Notes: generated by a model from the sequence alone, not told the origin. DNA of 64,000 bases from Phytopythium helicoides (GCA_024867545.1 JANFNE010000001.1:1550001-1614000), one strand, 5' to 3'. Counted from the stretch's first letter, positions 1-10,639 are shown. A program made the numbers and translations.

Positions 1-2619
1 ACAACGTCATCAAGCTCCTTAACAATGTGGACGGTCAAAAGAGGAAGCTGCGACACGCAGTACTCAGCGTGACGATCTTCGAATGTCAGCTGCGAGCTCA
101 TCAAAGCTAGCAATTGCTTGGCGAGCTTGCCAAGAGATCGATATGTGAGGTCGAGGAATCGCAACGACATGACTGCTCGAAGCAAGAACATCACCGGATC
201 ATCAGCAGTGATGAGCGCTGCGCGAATGGTAGACTCAGCAGCAATCTTGGCTGCTTTGTCTCGGATGGTCGTCAATACTTCAACTGCATGCTGAGCGAAC
301 ATGAGGGGCGAGCAGTTCAGCTCCGAGTGTGAACACCAAAAGTACAATGCGCTTTCGTTGTCACCACTGCTTGCCTGAATTTCTTCACCGTCGCCAGTAC
401 GATTGTACACAGCAGCTTCAAGCACCTCCCAGTCTTGAAACGCTTGTTCGAAAAGTGCTCGCCGAACATATAAAGTCTTCATTGCAACCTTCCGAGATGC
501 CTCGTCAAAAACTGCACCACGACGGGTGTACTTGAAATACATCTCACGTAGAAGCGAGTCGTATACTGGAATGCGCATCACCAACTTTTCTTTTTGGAGA
601 TGCTGGAGAGAGCGCTTGGCATCATCTAGCGAAGTGTGCTGGATGCACGCTATAAACACAGCTGTCTCGGTGTTTGCCGATCGCCGAAATCCCCTTATCG
701 ACATGGACTTTAGCGTATCTTCGACGCCTTGCTCATTGCCCTTGTAAGCGCACGATTTGACAAGCTCTTCTAAAGCTCCTTGCTGCCGTGCTGTCTTTTG
801 TGATGACTCAACTAGATACCCCAGATCATCGACTATGAGAGAGAAGCCTTCTTGGTGGCGATAGCCGAACATCCTTGCAATTTCGACGCACATTCGAGCC
901 GTGAAAGTCACACCATCCTGTCTTGCAAGCCTGACTAACGGCAAAATGTGATCGCAGTTGGTGAGAAGGTATGCGCCGCGGATGAATTTGCGATACAGAC
1001 CAAACTCTCGCGAGAGACCAGGCTGCTGGCCAACGTACTCGACGATTTCCCATGCTTTTGGTTCATCTCCACAAGTCAAGTAGGCGTCTACAACTGCGAC
1101 ATATGTTTTGGATGTTGGCAGAAGCTGCGGCTGAGGAGGAATGACATCTTGTAACTCTTGCTCTTCATTTGGAACAGTAAAGCTTGAAGTGGCGTCAAGG
1201 CTACTGCCATCGACGTTTGAAATGGAGTTGTCCTCGTCAGCATTATCATCTGAAGAGGTCCATCCGTGATTAGCTACACGCCGCATAGCATCCAAGATTT
1301 CCTCGACGTCTTCTTTCCACTTGCGCTTGCGGCATTGATGGATCAGGGTCTCGAAATCATTTCTAGATGGTGCACCAAACTAGGATGGTAAGCGTTACTT
1401 TCCAACGTGACTCAAAACTGCTGAGACTTACACTGTCACCAGCATTCCAGCTCGAATTCGTTCCATGAGACGCGCAATATCATGATGAACGACTGCTTTA
1501 CGAACCGACTCGGACGTTTGGTACCCGAGACATCCGACTGCTTTTGTGCCTGCGGATGAAATCGAGTGATAAGGCATCAGTTATAGCATTTCGGCGCAAA
1601 TCATCCGCACCACCAGCAGCTTTTGAAGCAGCAGCCGCAGCTCGAAGGTCGTTGGCATTCGCAAGAATACGAGAGTGCTCGTCTGTGGATATCACTTGCT
1701 GTTGTAGCCACTTGTCCAAGATGGGATGCTCTTCTCCATTGTCAAATTGCATTACAAGCTCGGCAACGACGTGAAAGAAGCGGCCGTCACTGCGCAACTT
1801 TGGCGACAACAAACTGATCTCGCGAAGAATCACTTCAGCGACCTCGAGATTTTTGCGGTGTGCGCAGACTGTAATTGCTTCCAGAAACAGGGCGTCGTCG
1901 AAGGTGCTGTCTTCCCGTGCGTGCGCTAGAAAGGTGAGGCATTGGTCGGTATCCACGCTATCGTTAAAGCCTACCGACCGAATCAGTGTCGTGTACGTGA
2001 CGATATTCGGTTTGGAGGATGATTTGCGCATTGCCTCATATCTCTGCCGACAATGAAGAAGATTTAGTAACAATGCGCGTAATACTGAAAATCCAAGGAG
2101 CAGAACGCACTGCGATTGCAGCCTGCACGTCGCCACTGCGGGCCGTCACGTCAATCAGCGCAGTGTACGTGAACACGTCCGGCTCGTATCCGTACTTCTC
2201 AAGCAGATCGAACGCGCGCACAGCCTCCTCAAGGCTGCCAGCGCGCTGACTGGCCGTGACGATCGTGTTGAGCGCGTAGCTCGGCTGCAGCTCCGGCAGC
2301 GGTGGGATTCCCAGCGCTTCGTCTCCTCCGGTGGATAGCTGCACCAGCCAGTCCACGTACGCGAACGCCTTGTCAACCGCGTCGTTGTCCCGCTTGCCGT
2401 CCTTGTGGACCCCGATCTTCATCCATCTATAAAGCGAGCAATGAGCCACCGCCGACCTAGCCGACCGAAAAGCTGCAACCCTCGACGCTACCGGAACACG
2501 GGCTTGAGGAACTGGCGCGTCTCGAGTCGCTCGCCGCCCCGCAGCCGCGCGACGATCTCCTGCGTCAGCTCATCCGCGTCCCACGCCCAGTCGCGTGTTG
2601 GCGCCGCCGCCAGCCGCAT
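1..2619 (-). CDS. Pentatricopeptide repeat (PPR) protein, partial at the left edge
   Basis: PPR proteins bind organellar RNA and act in its processing or translation. Five exons join in frame: 2619-2492, 2426-2111, 2043-1611, 1549-1432 and 1362 to beyond base 1. The introns are 58-69 bp with GT-AG ends. The joined protein shows PPR-type helical pairs such as YEPDVFTYTALIDVTARSGD and KPNIVTYTTLIRSVG, then NDFETLIHQCRKRKW and SKTYVAVVDAYLTCGDEPKA further on. The C-terminus lies outside the window. The ATG at 2619 is the first in frame. A short upstream exon starting at the ATG at 2745 (reading MLRLRRH) could add a basic mitochondrial-type leader, but its donor would be a weak GTCTAG, so the true start is open. 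PPR assignment is firm; exon borders are inferred. Confidence 0.82.
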
Positions 2620-2984
2620 CGCCGCCAGCCGCGAGCTTCCAGCACCACCGCACTTTCTCGAGTGCAGTTTTGATTGGGGTTGGCGTGGCAGACCATCACT
2701 CACTTACCCAGTGCTGTGCTAGACGTGTCGACGAAGCCGCAGCATCGAGTGGTGGCCGGAAATGGGAAGGCGACTTGGTAGAGTTTAGATCGACGGACGG
2801 AGCTCCATGACAAGCAGCTACATATGCAGTATGTTCATTACTCAATTAGCACGTTCGCATAGCGAGGAGGTAAACGCCGTCGTCGATGGCTTGGGTGGAC
2901 TGCTTGGACCCTCCTGCGCCGCATCGAGAGACGTCGACCCAACGCTTCTGCAACGCGCTCAAAGGCCTGGTCTAAGCGTATCAA
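2620..2984. other. Intergenic region between the PPR gene and the CxxC membrane protein
   Basis: This 365-bp gap lies upstream of the minus-strand PPR gene and downstream of the next minus-strand gene. It contains a strong GTAAGTGAG donor-like sequence on the minus strand near 2708 and the ATG at 2745, so part of it may be a 5' exon and intron of the PPR gene. Nothing else was recognised. Confidence 0.4.
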
Positions 2985-3341
2985 TCAGTACAGCGGCATG
3001 ACGTTGCGGTGGAAGAAGACGGTGAGGCCGAGTAGCATGACGAAGAGCTGGAACCAGAGGAAGGGCGACATGCGCATGCTCTCCTGCATCTCGCGGCGGC
3101 GCTCGGCGGCCTCCTTGGCCTTGCAATCCTCGCACATGGGCTCCACGTTGGCTCCGGGGCTCACGAGCATGCGGCTGACCTGCGCGTCGCACTTCTTGCA
3201 CGCCACCGTGGCCGACAGCTTGCCCGCGTTGATGTCCTCGGCCAGCTTGGCCAGCCGCTCGGCGTCCTCCTTCTTCCGGCGCTCCTCCATGAGCTGCGGC
3301 CCGCGCACGAGGTTCAGGTACAGGAACAGCAGGTAGTTCAT
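2985..3341 (-). CDS. Small protein with a CxxC...CxxC zinc-ribbon-like pair and a C-terminal membrane helix
   Basis: This is an uninterrupted 118-codon frame with a normal ATG at 3341. Residues 17-39 form a charged amphipathic helix. CKKC (48-51) and CEDC (70-73) are 18 residues apart and could hold one metal ion. Residues about 94-110 (FLWFQLFVMLLGLTVFF) are a single hydrophobic segment close to the C-terminus, so the protein is probably tail-anchored or single-pass. I do not recognise the family and give no function. Codon use resembles the neighbouring genes and there is no sign of breakage. Confidence 0.75.
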   Translation of the reverse strand: MNYLLFLYLNLVRGPQLMEERRKKEDAERLAKLAEDINAGKLSATVACKKCDAQVSRMLVSPGANVEPMCEDCKAKEAAERRREMQESMRMSPFLWFQLFVMLLGLTVFFHRNVMPLY

Positions 3342-3817
3342 GCTGGCGGCGGTGCTGGCGGCGGTGCTGAAGCTGGGCGAGGCGCTGGGCGAGCGGAAGA
3401 CTGGCGCGGCGCGGGGGCTTCCAAGTGAGCTCTTCGTTGGCGACTAAAGTGACTGTGGCCGCCATGGAGGTATATTACACGTGTAATCCGTTTTTCTTTG
3501 TGCAGTTTGTCCGGTTGGTATGCGGAAATATACGCAATTATACGAAAAGTATACGAAAGAGACGGAGTATTTCGGCCAATGATGAGCAATGCTAGCCGTG
3601 ACGCGGTGATGAGCGAGGACATAAAGTCGCTGAGCTCTCTCTTGCACACCAGCGTTGCTAGCACCTCGCGGGTATGGCCGTGGTAAACCCGGCATCCTAC
3701 GATAAAAGACGATGACTGGGAATGGAACCCAGTGAAAATGCAACAATGCCTGAGTATACAGTGCTATCTGCGGGCAACGTTGAGCGCACCTGCAGACACT
3801 TTGTGGCCCCTGATGTG
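3342..3817. other. Intergenic region upstream of the CxxC membrane protein
   Basis: This gap of about 480 bp lies between the start of the minus-strand CxxC gene and the 3' end of the Fanzor relic. Short open frames occur on both strands but none has a recognisable domain or splice-consistent extension. The part near 3470-3560 is AT-rich compared with the surroundings and may hold the promoter of the CxxC gene. Confidence 0.4.
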
Positions 3818-4462
3818 TTAAGTTGACGCTCGGCAAAAAGCGTTAGGTCTTGGTTGACCACGGAGCATGTAGAAGAGAAGCATGAGCATGTTCTTCGAGG
3901 CGTTGACGTCGCGGTTCACAGTAGTACCAAAACAGCCATTGGATTGACAATGGAGCACACTATAAACCTTGCACGTCCGCCATTCCTTGTCCGTGCTGTT
4001 CTTGACCTTGCAGAGTCGGAGACTGTACTGGTATTCTAGCTGCCGGTGGCAACGTGAGTGAAGCTTGCTGGTGCGAAACTCATCAATTGGTTGTACACGA
4101 CAGTAGTTTCTCAACGTGTGCTCCAGTCTTTTGACCGGCCCCGCGGGGCACTTCTTGATGAGTCCAGAGTAATCGGTATTGCTCCAATCTCCAAATCCAA
4201 CCACCGTTCGCCTGCCTGCTTGCTGGGTCAGTCTCCGACATAGTTCATGAAGCTTTTTCTGCGCAAAGATGTACCGTCCAAAACGCAGGTTGCGGAATCC
4301 CTTCGTCCGTGAAAATCCTAGCAGGTTTTCCATACGTGGAATAACGTATCGTGTGTACGTTTCCAGCAGCTCGAGCGACGCGGTCTTCTTCGATGGCATC
4401 TGACGCTCGGCCGTCAAAATGTCGGGCCGCCGCTCCTTCCAGCTTGTTTGCCATGGTGGCAA
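3818..4462 (-). pseudogene. Fanzor (eukaryotic TnpB/OrfB-like nuclease) C-terminal half, 5'-truncated
   Basis: Fanzors are eukaryotic relatives of transposon TnpB, RNA-guided DNA nucleases with a split RuvC fold. This 214-codon frame carries the diagnostic C-terminal block: RRTVVGFGDWSN, then PIDEFRTSKLHSRCHRQLE (RuvC-II glutamate plus the first zinc-ribbon limb), then VYSVLHCQSNGCFGTTVNRD (second zinc-ribbon limb), ending in RDVNASKNMLMLL with the RuvC-III aspartate. The first limb reads H-S-R-C rather than the usual C-x-x-C. The frame begins after a stop codon and has no ATG until 4402, which is too late for a complete nuclease of this family (typically well over 400 residues). Fragments in other frames upstream look like the missing N-terminal half, so this is best read as a decayed mobile-element gene. 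Family assignment is strong; function is doubtful. Confidence 0.8.
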
Positions 4463-5229
4463 ACTACACTGTGAGTATGGAGATCAGGGTCGGCAGCCGC
4501 TTTCGTTCGTTGCCGTGACTCATGATAGAGCTCTGTAGATCTTTCCTATGGTATCTTCAACAAGCAATACGAAGTGTCAAGGCAGTGCTGTTGTCATCGC
4601 TGGGGAGGCATCGCGCAACCCCGCTTGAAGCTGATGAACTGCGCTGCCAGCTTGTCAATTGGGCAGTACCGTAAGCCGGGTACCCCGGCCATTCATCTCA
4701 CAAGTCGCAGTTTGCACTGGGAGCACCGAGAGCAAATGTGTCGCCACACGGAAAGCGGATCGAGGATTTACTTGGGCGGCCTCGGGGCTTTGAACGAGCA
4801 CCATGCGTCCAAGCTGCTCTTGGTAGTTGCTCTTTCGTCGAAGTCTGTGTGATCGTGGCATTTAGATCCTTCATTGGTGAGCTCGAACGAATACTCCTTG
4901 GACACTTGGCCAATATGCGCAGGACCATTCACGGTATTTTCAAGTGGCCGCCAATTCCCATGATGAACTTGCTATGAGACTTTTAGTAGGAGTGGAAACA
5001 GCAACGAAGGAGTCTTGTCAAAAAGTTTGCCCATGAAGCAGCGGAGGTGAGGTAGCATCAACCTTGGCCGATGATCTGGATCGCTACCGCAATTAATATC
5101 GACGAGTGAGCCACACAGATCTCGCAAAAATGGTCCTGGACAGATCTCGAAGTTCATTGCTGTTGGGGATACTCGCTGTTGAGCGATTAGATATCTGAAC
5201 ATCGACAAACACTGCGAATACGAGAGCAA
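4463..5229 (-). pseudogene. Probable decayed N-terminal half of the same Fanzor
   Basis: Reading the minus strand from 5229 gives an open frame to a TAG at 4974-4972. The same frame continues after it with a piece reading GQVSKEYSFELTNEGSKC, which resembles the beta-strand region preceding RuvC-I in oomycete OrfB/Fanzor proteins. In a second frame SPMKDLNATITQTSTKEQ, then AAWTHGARSK, resembles the RuvC-I neighbourhood (normally Asp-Pro-Gly...Lys-Asp-Leu). The catalytic aspartate position looks substituted. The pieces lie in the right order and on the same strand as the intact C-terminal block but in different frames with stops between them. This is an inference from short similarities remembered for the family, not from an alignment. 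The alternative is plain non-coding DNA. Confidence 0.35.
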
Positions 5230-5323
5230 AACAAGAAGAATCGCGAACGCAATGGAAGTTGTTCAAGTTGGTGCAATTGATTTTTCGCTGAAGTCAATGG
5301 AGACCTGCTCGAGCAGCATGATC

Positions 5324-5625
5324 TTACATGAGCATGTAGCCCGCGCCGGCGAGGATCACCAGCGCAATAACCGCTCCTGCGATCATCATCATGCTATTGT
5401 CCGACCTTTCCTCCTTGAAGGCTAGACGCATTCACAAAAAAGCAATGACATCGTCAGCACAAAATGCACCAGCATCCCAAGTCGCAACCATCTTCAGCCC
5501 GCACTGTTGGTTGGGATCGCATATCGAGACCGAAGCTGCGCCGCGCTCAAGTCGCAGTCTCGCACGGACCCGCCGCGGTCGTACCGCTGGCGCAACTCGC
5601 TGGCGCTCATTCCGTCGTCGGTCAT
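5324..5625 (-). CDS. Small tail-anchored membrane protein, two exons
   Basis: Exon 1 is 5625-5505 and exon 2 is 5421-5324, separated by an 83-bp intron (GTGCGG...TCTAG), giving 72 residues. The soluble part reads MTDDGMSASELRQRYDRGG followed by DCDLSAAQLRSRYAIPTN, two related SA-x-x-LRxRY segments. The C-terminus MMMIAGAVIALVILAGAG is one hydrophobic helix followed by three residues, so it should be a tail anchor. The same frame stays open about 85 codons upstream of this ATG (reading DFPNQSDA just before it), so a longer N-terminus from an upstream exon is possible. Family not recognised. It is too short and too split to appear as a simple open frame. Confidence 0.6.
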
Positions 5626-6217
5626 GGCGTCGCTCTGGTTCGGGAAGTCGAGCTCGGATCTCGCGAGCTCCTGCGGCGTTGGATTTTGCGCGGCGCTTGA
5701 GCTCGCGCTCGCCTGGCGCCTCTTCGTGCAGCTTCAACCGGTCTCGGAGACGGCTCGAAACCACCACGCCTCCATATTTGTCAGCCGCAGCGCACTCAAC
5801 GCATGGAAGTTTCCATCAAGTTGAAGTGCTTCTTGTGGCTCGGCAGACTGCCGCAATGTGTCATGAAGCTGCGAACGTTCGAGCCTGCAATTCGACGCAA
5901 GCCAGGCTCCTGCGTGGGTCGTCCGCCGCGCCGCGTCATACAGAAACGCAGTGCGTGAAAGCAGCGAGGCGCGCGAATGCGTGGGCGGCGGTCATCCCCT
6001 CGGCCGCCTGCTTCCAGGAGATGTACCACGGCCGCCCACAAGCAGAGGTGACGCTGCGCCGCCATCGCATCATCCGCCGTCCGCCGGCGGCGTCCACTTA
6101 CATCCGCCCATATACTAGCGGGCGGACGTCCGCCATTCTCTGGTTAAGGTGTCCCCCCTCCCCTCCCTCCCGCCGCCGGGCTTCCCCGCTCACAACGCAA
6201 GAAGAAAGGCCGGCGGG
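5626..6217. other. Divergent intergenic region, tail-anchored protein / acyltransferase
   Basis: These 590 bp separate two divergently transcribed genes and should hold both promoters. The minus strand next to 5625 may include more coding sequence of the small gene. Around 6060-6135 the DNA is GC-rich with several copies of TCCGCC and its complement, including an imperfect inverted arrangement around a short AT-rich ATATACTAG. A long plus-strand open frame crosses this region but is low-complexity Arg/Ser/Ala and is not believed. Confidence 0.4.
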
Positions 6218-7908
6218 ATGGCGACGCCCGCGCAGGTGCTGCAGGATGTGCGCTTCGCCGAGCGTTTGGCGGAGATCGAGGCGCGCGTGGCGCCCGCGCT
6301 GGCCAAGGCGCAGGCCGAGCCGACGCTGGCCAGGCGCAACCAGGTGCGGCGCCAGCTGTACCGCGACAGCGAGCTGCTGCGCGTCGAGCTGGAGGAAAAG
6401 ATGAACGAGCTGGGCATCGAGAAGCTCTGGCTCACGGCGCCCGAGATGGTCGAGGCCAACGCCAAGCTCGACGCCGTGCGCAAGCAGCTGCGCCTCGAGA
6501 TGCTGCCGGCCAGCAAGTCGCTCTTCGAGACGGCCTACATGGGCGTGCGGCTCGCCACGCTTGTGCTGCTGCTTGTCGGGTGGTTCAGCGCCATCACGTT
6601 GCTCATCCCGCTCAAGCTGCTCAACCCCGTGCTTGAGCAGCTCGGCGTCAAGAAGAACTACTTCCCCATGGACGTCATTTCGGTGAGGAGTGGCGCGCGT
6701 TGCCGCCGCGCGATACCTTGCTGACGAGTGTGTTGGCGTGCTGCAGTGGATGATGGCCAACTTGCTCTGCATTGCCTCGTGCGCCGACTTTACGGCAGAG
6801 GGAACGGACAACATCCGAGGCCTCAGTGATGCCATTGTTTGCATGTTCAGGTGCGACTTGGATGTCGGTTCTAACTTGGCCGAGCCCATCTTCTCGACTA
6901 ACGTATCTTCTTTGCAATGGTGCAGCCATGCCTCCAATCTCGACGGATTCATCGCCAATGCTGCTTCGCCGACCGCGTTGCGCGTAAGTTACATTGCACT
7001 TTGGCTTGATTGTTGGATGAGATGATTGACTCGTTGAGATGCGTCGACCAGTTCGCGGCCAAGAAGAGTCTCTTCATGATTCCGTGCCTTGGATGGGCTG
7101 CGCGCTGGGGATTTGACTTTGTTGCGATTGATCGTGGCAACCGGTGCGACCAACTGCTTAGGTGGCACATACGTTATCATACTGACTCTATCTTTTGCTG
7201 CCGGGTAGCTCTTCGGCTCTCAAGAGTCTCAAGCACATGGCGTACTCGGTGAACGTGCGCGGATTTTCGGTGTGCATTTCACCGGAAGGAACTCGCTCGA
7301 AGGATGGACTGGTGCGTTTCTTTTGTTGGTTTGGCGTGATGATGCTGTACCGCGAATGCTCACACCCCCGCTTCCGAAATGCTCGAACACAGCTTCAAGA
7401 GTTCAAGAAGGGCCCCTTCTACCTTCGTGAGGACATCAACAAGAACGTGATCCCAGCACTCGTGTTTGGCGCGTACGAGCTGTGGCCTCCTGGCCGTCTG
7501 TTTGCTCTTCCTGGAAAGGTACCTGTGAATGGGATCGAAGAGATTGGGTTGGTGGACACTCGGCTAATATGGTGATTTCTGCAGACGCTGATCCGCTTCC
7601 TCCCGGAATTCAAGGTGGACCCGTCAAAGAACCGCAACCAGAACCGTCTTGCACTGCGCCGCATCTTCCTCGAAGCCTTCACGGAGGACGTCCCGGACGA
7701 CATTGGCACGCACGTGGACTTGAACGCGCTGCTCAAGAACATGGCATCGATCTACTTGATCTGGGCCGTCACGTTCAAGTTCACGTCGATCGCCATGGGC
7801 GTGATCGGTTCGGTGTGCTATTGGCTCAACATTAGCTACTGGACGTTTGCCAAGCTCTCGCTGCTCGTGGCTGCCGGGGGCGAGGCGCTCATGTTCTTCT
7901 CGTGCTAA
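6218..7908 (+). CDS. 1-acyl-sn-glycerol-3-phosphate acyltransferase-like (LPLAT/PlsC family)
   Basis: Enzymes of this family transfer an acyl group to lysophospholipids, usually making phosphatidic acid in the ER. Seven exons join in frame (6218-6682, 6747-6850, 6926-6983, 7052-7161, 7209-7311, 7393-7518, 7585-7908) to give 429 residues; introns are 47-81 bp. The catalytic H-x4-D motif is SHASNLDGF (His191, Asp196). The substrate motif is SPEGTRSKDG (Glu272). KKSLFMIPCLGWAARWGFDF with DRGNR is the third family block. A helix-rich N-terminus, a hydrophobic stretch near residues 110-135 and two C-terminal hydrophobic stretches suggest membrane insertion. The ATG at 6218 has a G at +4; an upstream in-frame ATG at 6149 adds a Pro-rich stretch and is less likely. 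Acyl-acceptor specificity cannot be read from sequence. Confidence 0.9.
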
Positions 7909-8054
7909 CAACTGGCGTCGCGGGTTCCGGAAAGTAGGTGGTGCGGTGTAGTAAATCCCGTGCATAGGCAGTAGGTTGCATAGCAATAGCTCAGCATTAG
8001 CGCTCGCATTCCCCTCCGCGGTTATCCTTCTCCCTCGCTCTATTATACCCCTGC

Positions 8055-8606
8055 TCACTTCTTCGCCCGCTTGGAGCGCTTGGATGGCGACGCCGCTGTT
8101 GCCTTCTCCTTCGTCTCTTCCTTCTTCGCGTCCTTCTTCATCTCTTTCTTCGCATCTTTCTTCGCATCTTTCTTCGCCTTGCCGTCACCTCCTGCCGCCT
8201 TCTCGGCCTCAGCTCGCTGCGCCTGCGCCGACTTGGTCTCCATCTGCTGCCGGATGGGCTCGGCGGGAGACGTGAGCGACGAGAAGGACGCGAGGCGGTG
8301 GCGGTCCACCCGCTCGCGGTCGTCGTTGCTGAGTGTGGGCGTGGCTGGCGCTCGTGCGCTGTTGGCCTCCTGGCGCTCGCGCTTCTTCTTGCGCAGCGCC
8401 GCGTTGCGGAAGCGCACAGGCGCCGTGCGCGGCTCCCCCCAGCCCATCAGCATGTTGCCCTCCAGCAGCGTGTCGCGCAGGAACTTGTCCTCGAACTCGA
8501 ACAGCTTGCGCTGCTCCTCAGCCAGGTCCGCCGCCTCCTCGCCCGCCTTGTTGCGAAGCAGCTCCAGCCGCGCGTCCAGCTCCTTGGCGCCGAGCACGCT
8601 CGCCAT
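8055..8606 (-). CDS. EAF6: Eaf6/MEAF6-like histone acetyltransferase complex subunit
   Basis: Eaf6 is a small scaffold subunit of NuA4-type and related histone acetyltransferase complexes in the nucleus. The 183-residue single-exon protein begins with a coiled coil (KELDARLELLRNKAGEEAADL), followed by the family signature FEDKFLRDTLLEGNMLMGWG, which matches the conserved E-x-x-(Y/F)-L-x(n)-GN-x(4)-GW pattern. HRLASFSSLTSPA lies downstream, where family members have their (R/F)-S-x-SS motif. The C-terminal third is a Lys/Ala-rich tail with repeated KKDAK units and a KRSKRAKK end that should serve as nuclear localisation signal. It is tail-to-tail with the acyltransferase gene, 146 bp apart. 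Family call rests on the central motif. Confidence 0.75.
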   Translation of the reverse strand: MASVLGAKELDARLELLRNKAGEEAADLAEEQRKLFEFEDKFLRDTLLEGNMLMGWGEPRTAPVRFRNAALRKKKRERQEANSARAPATPTLSNDDRERVDRHRLASFSSLTSPAEPIRQQMETKSAQAQRAEAEKAAGGDGKAKKDAKKDAKKEMKKDAKKEETKEKATAASPSKRSKRAKK

Positions 8607-8743
8607 GGTGCTCGCGCCTGGCTGCGGTATTCAACGGCTGGCGATTTCAAAAGTGCCTGGAGCAAAAATGACGCTTTTCGAGGGTGGAAAAGGGGAATGC
8701 GCGATTTTACATTAGGCGGCGAGGCACGCTGCCATCTCCACTT

Positions 8744-10513
8744 TCACCAGTCATCGTCGTCGTCGTCATCCTCATCGTCCTCGACCACTACAGAAGCTTT
8801 AGGTGCGGGTGCATTGGAGCTCTTTGCCAGTGCTGAAGGCTGGGTGGTGGTGGTGGTGGTGGTGCTAACCTCTACGTCAGGCGCGAAAGTGACCTTCGTG
8901 GACACTCTCTTCTTCGCCTGGGGAGATCCAGTGTCCTCTTTTTCGCTGTCATCTCCTTCGTCGTCATTTCTATCGCTGTCGTCTTCGTCTATCGTGATCT
9001 GTTTCCTCCCTGACTTCTCTTTGCGCCGGCGCTTCGATGACAGCATGCTAACGAATCGAGAAGTGGCAGCTGATGCCGGTGTGCTTTCAGTGTTTGCAGT
9101 ACCAGCACCATCATCACTGTCGTTGTCGTTGCTGGAGTTCTTCTGAGCAAGTCGACTCCACTGCCAGCGGCCCAGCCCTGTTGCCTCAGACTCAGCATTC
9201 CGATCTTCTGCGTTCGTGCTCCTACCTGACATGATGTTGGCAGCGGTTGAGTTCACTGGTGGGTTTCGATGAACGACCTGCCGTTGGGAAAGATATGACA
9301 ACTCGGTCGAAGTGTGGCGCACGTTATCTTGCTGGAGCAAGGGAGGGTCTGTCGGTGACTCATTTGAGTTGATGTCTTCTACTGCTGGCTCTTCCTCAAG
9401 TTCCAGCTCGCGCGTTGCGTTGAACTGCTGGACAGCAGCCTCGTAGGTGCTTCCTGCCGGCAGCTTGCCGATAAACACCCGCTGGAGGTTGTTTGGCATG
9501 ATGTTCAGGAAACTCTCTCCGCGAGTCGACACAGGAGTGAACACCGACACATTACGAAGCAAAATTCCAACACCCTCAGTCAACGCTGGCCCAATCTGCT
9601 CGACGATCTCACGATGAAAGTAGCCTTCGATGTCAGCCGTCGGATCCTTTGCGCAACAAGAATTCCAAATTAGCCGTCGATTCAGTCACACTCAAACAGT
9701 CAGCAACATACATGAAAGACTGCAACGATTTCTTCGTCTACATAACGAGTCGACTTGATCAGTAGGAGGAGCTGCGGTGAGAGGAACGATAAAACACGTT
9801 AGATGCCATTAGTCATATTGCAATATTGCACAAGTTATTCTTCACACACCTGTGGAACTTTCGGTGGAGCTTTATCATCCTCGAGAATCTGGAGGAGCGT
9901 GTACTTGAGTCGGCTGACCTTGATCCCACCTGTTCGCGTAATGCGCCGACGATGTTCACTTGAGCTGGGCTTTCAGAATTCGAACTGAGACGCCACCTAC
10001 CATACACGGTACCCGGCTTCGTCTCCATTCCCAAGAAGTTGCACATGTCCACCCAGGGGCCATCGTCGAACACAGTGGAGATCGTCACCGAGTACCTGTC
10101 CGAATTTCCGCTCGCGAACTCGCTAAAGTGCTCGCTCTCCATCCTGTCCACAGGCGTCAAGCGCTCAGCTCGTCTCCACAAACCCGTCCATAGCTGCAAG
10201 TGAAGCACGTACTGGTCCGCCTGCTTCTTCATGACGTCCTGCAGCGGGCCGGGCACGCGCCGCACCCACTTGAGAATGCTCTGCTGCGACTCAAAGTCTG
10301 CTGCCCGCCCGCCTCACTCAGCCTATGCCCTTCCTTCATCTGCCAACAACTCGCCCTACCGCCGTCATCTCGGTGGTTGCGCGCCTTCCTCGGCGTCCGC
10401 TTGGGCTCTCTCGACGCGCCACCGCCCGGCTCAGCGCCTTGTGCTGCGTTCTCGCGCTCGCTTTGTGCGTCTGCGTCCTCCACGTCGCTCCAGTCGTCGT
10501 CCGCGTCCGCCAT
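8744..10513 (-). CDS. HROB: HROB-like (MCM8IP) homologous-recombination OB-fold protein
   Basis: HROB recruits the MCM8-MCM9 helicase for DNA synthesis during homologous recombination. Five exons (10513-10361, 10297-10001, 9929-9850, 9771-9712, 9646-8744) give about 497 residues. In order: an acidic start (DADDDWSDVEDADAQ), an N-terminal conserved block (SILKWVRRVPGPLQDVM), and then an OB-fold region split over exons 3-5. That region reads IKVSRLKYTLLQILEDD, LLLLIKSTRYVDEEIVAVF, DPTADIEGYFHREIVEQIG and GVGILLRNVSVFTPVS, and it matches the family's C-terminal OB domain. A long disordered, acidic tail ends in a run of Asp. Intron lengths are 62-79 bp. Exon 1 is most precisely 10513-10360 with one base of a split codon. 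Confidence 0.78.
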
Positions 10514-10639
10514 CCCGACACCTTGGTGGTCAATGCGGCGTTCGGCGGTGCCACTGTGTAGTGACGTATAGTTGTTGCTCGAAGTGATGTATACCTTCAC
10601 ATTGTGACCTTTCACTTTGAGCTCAACGACACCTTCGCC

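Noticed and set aside
1380..1431. A 52-bp intron in the PPR gene ending at CTAG 1380
   Set aside because: That acceptor leaves the downstream exon out of frame with an early stop. The acceptor at 1363 restores a PPR-like NDFETLIHQC.
4972..5229. 85-codon minus-strand frame as an independent small gene
   Set aside because: It ends in a stop that is followed in the same frame by Fanzor-like sequence; a decayed N-terminus of the Fanzor is the better explanation, though still weak.
5391..6404. 337-codon plus-strand open frame
   Set aside because: Low-complexity Arg/Ser/Pro product that overlaps the start of the acyltransferase in another frame and runs antisense to the small tail-anchored gene. 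It starts at a non-ATG codon by the sequence.
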